Below are positions 46,080 to 64,000 of a stretch of DNA of 64,000 bases, one piece after another. Location: contig NC_051094.1 in NCBI RefSeq assembly GCF_901709675.1, positions 5,483,001 through 5,547,000 on the forward strand, read 5' to 3'. The number at the start of each line of letters is the position of its first letter. The stretch's first letter is position 1. The DNA comes from Syngnathus acus (taxonomy: Eukaryota > Chordata > Actinopteri > Syngnathiformes > Syngnathidae). The translations under genes were made by a program, and so were the position numbers. The notes below the pieces were generated by a model, which ran no database searches, had not been told where the DNA came from, and saw only the letters and a program-made list of their open reading frames with translations.

Positions 46080-47359
46080 ACTTTTTTTGTATTACAAAAA
46101 ATAGCAAGGCTTTTGACACGTTACTCTGTAAAGCTCAACTTTAATTCAAAAATGAGAAATATTACTAAATTATGACACGTTTCTCTGATGCCTTTTGTGT
46201 GCAACCATAAGAAGACAAATGTGACCAAAGTGGGAGTTTTAGTCTTTTTATGTACATGGCGGTGATGCATGACAGCCAAAACGGACCATCAAATAAATTT
46301 ACGGCAGCGTTGCCTGTTAGAAGACAAATGACCCTGCTCGTCGGTTTGCATGTCTGGATGCCGTACCTCTTCGTCGTCTGGTTGCCTCATCCGCTGATCG
46401 TGATGTTGCTTCCCACCTGGAGACCTCTCATCATTTCGACTAGGAAGCCCTTGCCCTGCATCACACACGGGAGATGACCAACCGGCAAAAGCACGCCAGG
46501 CCCTGCCTTGCGACTGGGAGTTCCACGCGTTTGACACTTTGGAGAACCAGGGAAAAATATGGAACAATTATTAAACTTCCCCGAACTCCCCTGGCCTAGT
46601 ACCGAGCATAGTTGTGGGTGGTTCCCCCGTAGCCCCCCTCTAGCTCCGCCAGTGGCCGAGGAAAATGCCAAAACGGGGGTCGACGTTAATATAGTTCCAA
46701 ATATGACCGGGAGGTGGCAGCATTACCTTTGAAACCGCTTATTGCCTTCCCGCTTGTTGCACGAACGCGCACGCGAGTCCTGCATCTTTTCACCACACAT
46801 GACACAAAGGAGTGACAGTGTGGTATGAAGACTTATTCAGATACAATGTCCTTTTAATTATGTTTTTCTAGGCGACAAATGCAACTTTGGGTTGTCCGAC
46901 GCGTGCGCGCGCATTCGTGTGCGTGTGACTCACGCTCAATCGACCTGAGGCTTTGCGTTTCCCGCCGTCATCATCCAATCAGGAAGTCCGACCACAACTG
47001 AGACAGTTTCTCTCCCAAAACTGGAACAAAATCTCCATGTCTCTTTGTGTGAGTGAGTGCGTGTGCGTGTGTTTTAGCTCCTAGCACGACGATTTGCGCC
47101 CCCTCTCCCACACCACCACCACCACCACCTAAAAATAGGTGAGCAGCCGAGGGGAAGGAGGGCAACGAGCGGGGGTGTGTGCGTGATTGACACTTCCTAC
47201 TGGCGGATTAGCCGCTAGCTCATGCTAGCGCAAAGTCACTTGGGAGTCTTTCAATCGACGACGTCACTGCACTCGGTCGGAGGCGGCGGCAACTTCGTAG
47301 CTGTCGACTCTGCTTCGGATGAGTCGCATCACGTTTGGATGATTGGTCAGCACGCAGCT

Positions 47360-47498
47360 TGCCTTCCAGTCGGCTGACAGACGACTGCCGTGGCTGTGGC
47401 CGCGGTTCGCTCGGGTTAGGTCACCTGCTCCGCGTCCACGGCCGCTTTCTTGGGACAAGGATGCGTCGCTCGCTCGGTGGTCTTCGCCGGTGCCGCTG
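47360..47498 (+). promoter_or_regulatory. candidate taok3 non-coding first exon and promoter
   Basis: A CpG-rich stretch with an inverted CCAAT box (attgg) near 47342 and a consensus donor GCTG|GTGAGT at 47498/47499. The first coding taok3 exon has an acceptor about 70 bases before its ATG, so a 5'-UTR exon upstream is required; this is the best-looking candidate. The transcription start is not determined. Confidence 0.35.
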
Positions 47499-48887
47499 GT
47501 GAGTTCGACACACGGGCGGAATGTGACAGCAGGTGGGGAGGAGGATTTCGTCAGTGTTACGCAATGTGGGTCAGCGTGACAAGTGCGTGGACTACCGTGG
47601 AAGGTTTTACTATCAACGCCGCCGCTGCCCCCCCCCCCACCCCATTCAAATTTTTGCCTTTGATCTAAATTATCCCTATTTTGTGCGTTTATTAATTCCA
47701 GTAAATTTATTTTTTACCATTTATCTACCATTCAATCGAATTTGTCGACTGACGCGCTGCGTTCAAAGTAAACACGATTGTTGTAAAAAGCTAGAAAATG
47801 ACGTCAACCCCCCCACCCCCATGGCTCACGCACGCGCCAACAGACGCTTCGCCGTCTGTCGCTCGTGCAAGCGTATAAGACCGTGCGCGCGCGCGATCCC
47901 GTTGCTTTTGTCCTGGTGGATGTTGAAAAATGCGCGCCCGTGAGGATTCGTTATACGTCGGACGTCACCCGATTTACGTTAACTCGTCGTACCAAGAAAA
48001 CACCTTTTGCCGCCATTCTCGTGCACTCATTGTGTCAAGGCCCAAGTGTTGGGAAAATGTGAATTTGTGTTTTTCATATTTGTGCTCTTCACTGAGTGCA
48101 GTTTACACAGGTTGATGTTTTTAGTTAACACCGTTTTTCGGTTATTGTTCGTGTCAGCTGCTCGGTCATCTGTTTGGAAAACGATTGGATGTTTGGGGAA
48201 TGCGAATCCATGTTCCTCATCCAGCTGAGCGACGTTACGTCACAGTTTGTCAGTCGTTCTGCTCATTATTGAGTAGTCGTGGCGTCACTGTCCTAAGGAG
48301 CACGAAGGATCGGTCTGCATGCCTGCGGGCCGGGCCGTCTCTTGTATGGCGTGTACATAATTTAGAGCGCCGGCATGCATTTGAAGACAAGGACGAGATG
48401 ACTCGGTGGCCGTTTCCTCTTTGGGCTTTCCTCTGGCTTCTGCTTTTTTCCACTTGGGCGACCCAGATGACCCCCCCCCCCCCCCCCCCCCAATAAAATT
48501 GCTTCCTCACGCCCGTAATACCTTCCTACTTTTTACGCAGAGAGCCGGTGGAGGTAGCACATCTACTCGGTTGTTCAGATCGGCTCGGGTTCCTAACACG
48601 TTTGATGACGTCACGCTTTTTTTTCTTTTTTTTTTTTTTTACTGGAGTCGCGCCTCCTCAGTTCACAGTTGACCTCATTTTTCCTACCGCGCTGTCAGTA
48701 GCTGTTGCTAAAGATAATCCGCAATGTTAAGTCGTACGAGTCCAGTCTGCTTGGCGGGTTAGCGCTAATTAGCATACTTTTAGCCACTGGCGGCCAGCGT
48801 GGTCGTTGTTTTAGTGTCCCGGGTTGGCTCTAAGAATGTGTTGAGGGCTGGCGGATTTACCAACCAACATCAAGTGTTTTGGAAATA

Positions 48888-49380
48888 CCGTTTTCTTCCA
48901 TGTATAATGCGCCCCCATGTATAATACGCACCCTAAAAATGGCATGTTGATGCTGGAAAAAAGCCTGTACCCATGTATAATACGCACCCAAATTTTGACT
49001 CCTGCTTAAGTCCGTAAACGTAAAATTATTTCAGAAAAAAGATCATCTTTGGGAACAACCGGATGTTATTCTGCCGGTCAGTATCACTGCGCATGCGCTA
49101 GCAAACTCAATAGCGAAGAAATGTTTCGGATTTGTGTAGGGTACATTGTGACAGCAAACGAGCAGGTGATCGAGCAAGCGTCTGATACGAGAGCATTGTG
49201 TTCGTATGGAGCGTGTTTGAAGTGAACAACAGAGAAGAAAGCACATCTGTAATGGCGGCCTCAGTATGATATCCGGATTAAAAAAAATAATAATAAATTG
49301 TACCCATGTATAATGCGCACCCCAGATTTTAGGACAATAAATTAGTTACATTTCGCGCATTATACATGGGAAAAAAACAG
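48888..49380. mobile_element. TA-flanked MITE with ends in catgtataatgcgc
   Basis: The left end (ccgttttcttccatgtataa) matches the inverted right end (ctgttttttcccatgtataa) over about 25 bases, and TA dinucleotides flank both. Extra direct copies of catgtataatacgcaccc lie at both ends inside the element. It is about 493 bp with no transposase frame. The TA duplication points to Tc1/mariner-type mobilisation; the exact family is uncertain. Confidence 0.75.
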
Positions 49381-50907
49381 TAATATGAAGATATTTTATG
49401 GCTATACTGTCGTAGCTCTATGTAACGTAGCTAGCAGCACGCTAAGAAAAAAACTAACCAATGGATGGATTACTACAACATACTAGTGGACAGTCAGATG
49501 GACTGAGCAATGAAGAAATAAACAACCGATGAACTCTTGTTGGCACTAGATGTAACCGACTAACTAGGATAAGGACAGATGGAGCGACTCATGAACAAGG
49601 TTAGAAAAGAACTAAGTCAATAGCAGACGGACTGGTCGACTGTCCGGCTAACTGACTGAAAAGTCAGCCGGCAAGTGGACGGACAGATGGATGGACTGAC
49701 TGACTAATTGACTACCCACTAACCTGACTGGCGCTAACTGAGGCTTGCTGACTAACTTGGTGATGAGCAAATGGACCACCAAGTGCCTAAATAAGGAAGA
49801 GTGAGGAAGCTGAGGAGGAGGAAGCCAAGGGTCCCAGAGGTTCCTGCCAGTGTCGGTTTGCGTTTGAAATGATTCACGGGCACGCTCTTTATTTTTTATA
49901 CATCTAGACCACGTGTGTGTGTGAGTGCATGCATGCGTGCGCATGTGCACAGGCAGATATTTTTATCCTGCTCATAGTTTAATCTGCAGCCACACTCTCA
50001 TCAAGCCCCCAAAAAATAGTCCATTCCGAGATGTGCTTTGAAATTCTAAGTGCGGAGTCTTTTTTTGATTCTTCCTTGTTCCAGGAGTAAGAAAGATCTC
50101 GTCTGCGAGGAGCATTGGCGTCAAATCTGCTTCGGCTTTTAAGTGAGGGCAGAAGGAGCGACCAAAGGCACATCTGGCGACCGCTCCATTCACACTCAGG
50201 TAGACTATGCAACACAACGTACCCGCTTGGTGGTGTGTGAAGCAAAAATGCTAACTCCCTTGGTGTTCTTCCGTAGTGCTTGATTCTCACGAGGGTCGCG
50301 TGAGCCTATATTGGCTGATCACTCCCGTCATGATCGCATGCCTTCGGTTCACTTGAATCTATCGTGAAAATAAGGGCAGCGATCGTGTCAATAAGGCCCC
50401 AATTGCTTTGTACTTGCGCCATTTTGTTCAACATTTATTTTGGCTGTAATTGCACAATTGGCCGGCCACTAGATGGTGGCACAGTAGAGGGAGAATGGAA
50501 AGCAAGTAGTATTGGCCGCCTCTGGTGTCCCGCTTTTGACGGACGGCGGCTCAAAGTGGCCGCATCTTCGGCCGGGATTCCTTTGTGATCAATGTTGAAA
50601 GCTGAGTTGAGAAGTAAAAGAAGAGACATCCAAATGGCTCATTGAAAGGGTTCATTGTGAAGGTTGACTTTCATCTTTGGTTGAAAATGTCTTAATGCTG
50701 ACCTTAACCCTAACCCTTGCTCTGTATTCGGTATCGGCGCTTCTTGAATGTCTTTTTGATTGAGGACACACCTGGCAATCCCGCCCGTGGCGAAGGGAAG
50801 GGCTTTCAGCTTGGTGACCTTTTGGTTTTTGCTCGGCAGCCTTTGGCGGTGCGGCTGGCCAATGCCAGGCCGGCGGCTGGCGTCGACGAGAGCAGCGCCC
50901 CCTAGCC

Positions 50908-59942
<9,035 letters not shown>

Positions 59943-61149
59943 GGCGCCTTTGACCGCGCCCCCTCCCTTCCCTCCACTTCCCCCCCACCACCGCCTCCTC
60001 TGCTCCTGCCACGCGAGCGAGCGCCACTCGGAGCCTTCGCTCCGCTCAGGCGACCGAGAACAAGAGGAGACGACAAAGAATAACCGTCATCGTAAGGTGA
60101 GGTTACGATTCTAGCAAAAAAGCGCTCGCTGACACACGTGAGCGCCGACTTTGTACCGAAAGATTTGCAGAGAGCTTTGACTTATTTTCATATTTCTATT
60201 TTAACTGCGATTTCACAGGCTAAAAAACCCCCCAAATGTTTTCCCTCCTCCCATAAAGTGTTCCAATTTTATTTGTTTCGACCACGATGAGGATAATTGC
60301 AAGCACTTTAATCCTGGCAACAAGCACGGAAGCATCGACAAGCTTTCCTTTCAATTTATTTATCAAGTGCACGCGCGGCTTCTTGTCGTCGTTGATGGGG
60401 TCGGGGTTTGGCTCGCCTTGCGTCATGAACTCAAGCACAATTCAACCACCAAAACGGTTTCATTTCACCCCACACTACAATTGTTAAATTACTTTACTTG
60501 ATTAAACCAAAACGCCCCCGCCCCCCTCCATGAAATTGTAAATTCCTGCCAACTGTTCATGTCTTTCTTGAAACATGTTCACTGTTCTAGGTGAAAAATG
60601 AAAATGTTAACGTTGAAAAAAGTAAAACAATACAGTACTAACGTGTGCCCAGGTTTTTGATGTCTAAATGTTGTCTTCTGGTCATCAAGTTGTTACACAA
60701 AATTAAAAACCTATGCACATTAACTTTTAGAAATGATTCAGATTGTGAAATGTCCAAAAATACTGATGTGGGTCAAATGAAAATTGTTTGTGATTGTAGG
60801 ACTGTTGATGTTCAATCCCAATTTTCTCCAGGAGTTCCCACGATTCCGCTCATACTTTGGACGCATGTGATTCTATTTATCACGACGATTCAAATTATTG
60901 AACAAAGACCTTGCTTTCTTTCTGACGGACAGTGACCTGTCCGTCCATCTGCTACAGCGCCAATGTACTGCAGAGCGCGAGAACCCGATACCTTAAAATA
61001 AGGGCGGTATTGGCCAATTTGGCCTGATATCGGTACTCCCCCAGCTCTCGTTAAAAAAAAAAAAAAAAAGAGCTCAAGTGTATTTCCCATTTAAATAACC
61101 TAACCTAAATGTGATGGCAAACAGACAAAGTGATTGACTGTAAAGCAGC
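59943..61149. other. taok3-pebp1 convergent intergenic region
   Basis: About 1.2 kb between two genes that end toward each other. It should hold the taok3 3' UTR; an ATTAAA at 60501-60506 is a possible poly(A) signal. No coding frame is supported. An A run lies at 61052-61068. Confidence 0.55.
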
Positions 61150-61155
61150 TTTATT
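61150..61155 (-). terminator. poly(A) signal of pebp1
   Basis: AATAAA on the minus strand about 70 bases after the pebp1 stop codon, giving a very short 3' UTR. Confidence 0.65.
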
Positions 61156-61223
61156 GAGTCAACCCGTTGATGTGCACTAGGTGGCGCACGATTCGTTGTT
61201 GTTGGCTTGAGTGCGGAGGAGGC

Positions 61224-62529
61224 CTACTTTCCTGCCAGTTGCTGGTAGAGTTTGGGCACGTAGTCGTCCCACTCGGCCTGGTAGCAGGTGGCGGCCACGG
61301 GCGCGTCCAGTCCGTATTTGCGGCGGAAAGCGCCCACGCTGAACTTGCCGCGCCCGTCGCCCGAGCGGTTAGTGAGGACGCGCTCGGTGCACGACAGCGC
61401 CCCCGGCTGGCTGTACACCAGCCACACGTAGCGGTGGAGACCTGCGCACGGGCAATGCCGTCACTCGCTTGCACAACCTAATTCTAAAATGATTATTAGT
61501 GCTACCTGTTCCCTCAGGAGGGCCGGAACCAACGTAGTCGGACAAGACAACACCGGAGGACAGGTCGTTTCCTTTCATGTTGACCACTAGGTAGTGATGC
61601 CACTCCCTGAAAAACACAAGTTCCCCTTCACTTGTTTCCACACCATCAACACATTGCAATTTGTCAGTTAAATTATACTTTTATTTGGAATCAAACATGA
61701 AAAGGTGACCCCCCCACCCCCGGAATTTATCAAGAACGTTACAAATAAAAAAATAAAGAAAAAACTGACAATTTTATTCACATGAAAATTGGGAGCAAAA
61801 ACTTCCATTAAAAAAAAATTAAACGTAAAAGAAATTTAAACATATTTGAATCTGCAAAAATTACAAGTGGAAAGTTGGGAAAAGTTCAAATACTAAAATG
61901 TCTATTAAAATAGCAGGAAAATGTCAAAACAAGAAAAAGTGGCAACAAAATAGAATAAATGTTGAACACACTGGCAAACGTGTGCTTTTTTGTTAAAACT
62001 GAAACTTTAAAAAAAGGTAAAAAAGAATATACAAAACAAAAACTATGCCACATAGAGTTGGTGATAAATCTGAGTTATAAATATGACAACTGGTGATTTT
62101 TTTTCTAAGCTAAATGTATTTGTCAATGTTAAGAGTTAGTGGAAAAGGCCTGACCTGAATTTGGGTTTTTCCCTGCTGGGGGCGTCCGGGTCGGTTAGGA
62201 CTAAAGTGTAAAGTTTGTTGAGGTCGCATCCCTCCCACTCGATGGTCGTAGGCCGGTTCTGGACCTAAGGGGGCGGGACATTTTAATTGGGAAAGTAAAC
62301 ACCCCCACCCCCCCCCCCCCCCCCCCCTTGAAAAATGGAAAAACATTTGATACCAACCAGGCCAGGCCATGCAAGCTATGCTAATGTAGCTCACCTGCGT
62401 GGGCGTGAGCACTTTGCCCAGCTCGTCGATCTCCACGGAGCCGTACTTGACCGTCAGAGGCCGGCCGGGCTTCTCCTCCACCTCGTGGAGCTGCAGCGGG
62501 CCGCCCCACTGGTTCACATCCACAGGCAT
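61224..62529 (-). CDS. pebp1: phosphatidylethanolamine-binding protein 1 (Raf kinase inhibitor protein), complete
   Basis: Small cytosolic protein that binds phospholipid head groups and inhibits the RAF1-MEK step. Exons in transcript order: 62529-62395, 62264-62155, 61606-61506, 61441-61224. They total 564 nt, 187 residues plus stop, exactly the human length. Both family signatures are clear: DPDAPS followed across an intron by [15 protein letters not shown], and the [11 protein letters not shown] strand. The start MPVDVNQW matches the family start. The C-terminus ([20 protein letters not shown]) is almost identical to mammalian PEBP1. The position of human Ser153 is alanine here (codon 61329-61331, in KFSVGAF), so the PKC switch site is absent. 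The gene runs tail to tail with taok3 and head to head with the exon at 63365. Confidence 0.97.
62304..62330 (+). repeat. C homopolymer run in pebp1 intron 1
   Basis: More than 20 consecutive C (G on the gene strand) about 40 bases upstream of the acceptor of exon 62264-62155. Run length is prone to sequencing error. Confidence 0.9.
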
Positions 62530-62983
62530 GTTGTCTGGACGGAGCGGCTAACCAACTGGATCGCAATTCGCTGCTTCTGCTGGGTTTCGACGAGGCTATG
62601 GCACGTTCAAGGACCAGCGCTCAAGATGAAATTCTAAAGCAAAGCTACTGCAACACACGTCACCACGTGCTTTTTTCACTTTGGATTAGATTTCAAACAT
62701 CACCATTACCTATTTTCATTCGTGGTCTCCCATCAATCTACACTTATTATCGGGGAATTTCCCTGTAAAACAAGAGGTCTTCGGGAGTCGCACTACATTT
62801 GAACACCACAAACACGACTCTTGGCACAAAATGGCCACTGGGGGCAATAAAGATGACCGCTGCTTTGTGAGTCGTCATATAAAGTGGCACTTTTAAACCC
62901 TCATTTTAAATGTGTCGCCACTTCTGGACAATGGGAAATGCGGGTGACAACCGTTAAGAAGCACAGGTCTACAAGTAATTTAT

Positions 62984-63043
62984 ACAAATGATAAATACTA
63001 AAATGTTTATACAAATGATAAATACTAAAATGTTTATACAAAT
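62984..63043 (+). repeat. 27-bp tandem repeat, about 2.2 units
   Basis: acaaatgataaatactaaaa plus tgtttat occurs twice perfectly, then starts a third time. It lies between the divergent starts of pebp1 and the next gene. Confidence 0.9.
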
Positions 63044-63092
63044 GAGACGTGGCCAAAGTGCTGGTCGATTAGAAGGCGACCTCCAGCTCCAG

Positions 63093-63242
63093 CCAATGAA
63101 ATTAGGAGCATCACGAGCGTCTAATTTAATTGGCTGGGCTCGCTCCTCCGTGTCCCGCCTACACAAATTCCTCTATGCCTCTGATTGGACGACGTCCGTG
63201 ACGGCATCACGTCGCCTGTGTGTGCGAGTTTGATCAAATTGG
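63093..63242 (+). promoter_or_regulatory. promoter with four CCAAT boxes and an E2F-like site
   Basis: CCAAT at 63093-63097 is followed by inverted boxes (ATTGG) at 63129, 63184 and 63238; the last three are spaced 55 and 54 bases apart. TTGGCGGGGGAA at 63239-63250 resembles an E2F/CDE element, and CTTGAA follows near 63261 as a possible CHR. It precedes the ATG at 63365 and may be shared with pebp1. Confidence 0.4.
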
Positions 63243-63364
63243 CGGGGGAATGAGCCGTGCTTGAAAATATCAACTCGCGCTCCTTTTTTTCCCCTTCCGC
63301 TTCTTGAGTTTAATGATATTGCCAAGTTCCTCAAGTGCTCTTAGAACAAGACGGCACTTTAGCC

Positions 63365-63453
63365 ATGAATGCAAATGATCCCAACGGCGACGTGGAGGAG
63401 CTTGGGGACAATCTGAACGGCGACATGGAGGAGCTTGGGGACAAGCTGGACAA
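63365..63453 (+). CDS. first coding exon of an unidentified gene (partial, runs off the right edge)
   Basis: An ATG in good context (gcc before it) opens a 29-codon frame, MNANDPNGDVEELGD onward. It ends in a perfect donor, GACAA|GTAAGT, in phase 2. The exon contains a 33-base direct duplication encoding NGDVEELGDNL then NGDMEELGDKL, so it is acidic and repetitive. I do not recognise the family. Human has SUDS3 beyond TAOK3, but this sequence does not resemble the SUDS3 start. No downstream exon was found in the remaining 550 bases. Confidence 0.45.
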
Positions 63454-64000
63454 GTAAGTCAACGTGAGCTCGCCGGCTAACTGTCGTGTACGACAACGGA
63501 AGTGATGGAGGACATGGGGCTAGCTAGTCGCTGTTGGACAGTAGAATTAACACGATCCCAAATGATGGCACGCAGTGGCTTTAGCGACCCCTTACGGGAC
63601 AAAAACTATCAAAAAGAAGAAGAAGAAACCAATAACATAGCCAAGTTCCCTGTGTCTATTTTGGGCATGGGCGTGTGAAGCTCCATGAAGCATTGAGATT
63701 TACACAGATTAGGTGCTCCAGTTAAAACAACATGAGGAGCCTGTGGCAGCTCAAGAAAGCTTGACCCGGTTGTGAGGTGATGGGGTCGCGGGGTATCTCG
63801 AGACCGGGGCCAGTGTCTGGACTGTAACAGTTGAAAATGAACTAACACTCCATAAATTGTTCATGGACATTGCAAGGAGGCATTTGGAGCTAATAAAATG
63901 CAGGAAATCATCCAAGGGAGCGATGGGAAATTAATTTCAGATCACATTTATTGTCATCGCAACAAGTGCAATGAAAATAATTGTGCAGTTTGACATTTTT
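63454..64000 (+). other. presumed first intron of the unidentified gene
   Basis: No exon seen. It holds pieces of dispersed repeats: cgaccccttacgggac followed by gaagaagaag near 63586-63629, and tttattgtcatcgcaacaag near 63949-63967. The latter resembles a common teleost repeat end. Confidence 0.4.

Larger units (their letters stand above)
45866..50839. other. rfc5-taok3 intergenic region
   Basis: It starts with the rfc5 3' UTR. No wsb2 or vsig10 exon was recognised, although human places those genes next to RFC5. It contains a (CAC)n run at about 47111-47128, a CpG-rich putative taok3 promoter at 47200-47560, a C(20+) run at 48470-48492 and a MITE at 48888-49380. The piece 49400-50800 shows no gene I can support, apart from GACTGACT-like repetitiveness at 49620-49740. 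Confidence 0.6.

Overview
This is teleost fish genomic DNA from a compact, probably percomorph genome. Five vertebrate genes with short introns, many under 100 bp, sit among microsatellites, tRNA-derived SINEs and short TA-flanked MITEs. There are no operons or prokaryotic features. The genes form a block that, from memory, is syntenic with human chromosome 12q24.22-q24.23 (NOS1, KSR2, RFC5, WSB2, VSIG10, PEBP1, TAOK3). I joined exons by hand from reading frame, splice sites, phase and remembered family sequences, with no database search.

Layout. At 1-9.8 kb is the 5' part of nos1 (neuronal nitric oxide synthase) on the minus strand. It reads from the PDZ exon to the middle of the oxygenase domain, and the rest lies off the left edge. 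From 9.8 to 19.5 kb is intergenic DNA with a minisatellite and repeat fragments. From 19.5 to 41.9 kb is a complete ksr2 (RAF-like scaffold pseudokinase) on the minus strand: 19 coding exons, 943 codons plus stop. Its long upstream introns carry a SINE, a Tigger-like MITE and several microsatellites. At 43.1-45.9 kb is a complete rfc5 (clamp loader small subunit) on the plus strand: 11 exons, 335 codons plus stop, divergent from ksr2. From 45.9 to 50.8 kb is intergenic DNA with a second MITE and a likely taok3 promoter. At 50.9-59.9 kb is a complete taok3 (STE20-type MAP3K) on the plus strand: 19 coding exons, 886 codons plus stop. At 61.2-62.5 kb is a complete pebp1 (RKIP) on the minus strand: 4 exons, 187 codons plus stop, tail to tail with taok3. 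At 63.4 kb a short ATG exon with a consensus donor begins an unidentified plus-strand gene, head to head with pebp1.

Function. Three of the five genes act on MAP kinase signalling: KSR2 scaffolds RAF, MEK and ERK; PEBP1 inhibits RAF1; TAOK3 is a MAP3K-class kinase. NOS1 makes NO in neurons and muscle, and RFC5 is a housekeeping replication factor. No wsb2 or vsig10 exons were seen between rfc5 and pebp1.

The most interesting signals concern splicing. They are a candidate 21-nt in-frame microexon in nos1, inside an intron with a GC donor; several splice sites built directly into microsatellites, including a 120-nt (TG)n tract just before the last ksr2 exon; and a cluster of RFX X-box motifs in a ksr2 intron. 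PEBP1 here also lacks the serine equivalent to the human PKC switch residue Ser153.
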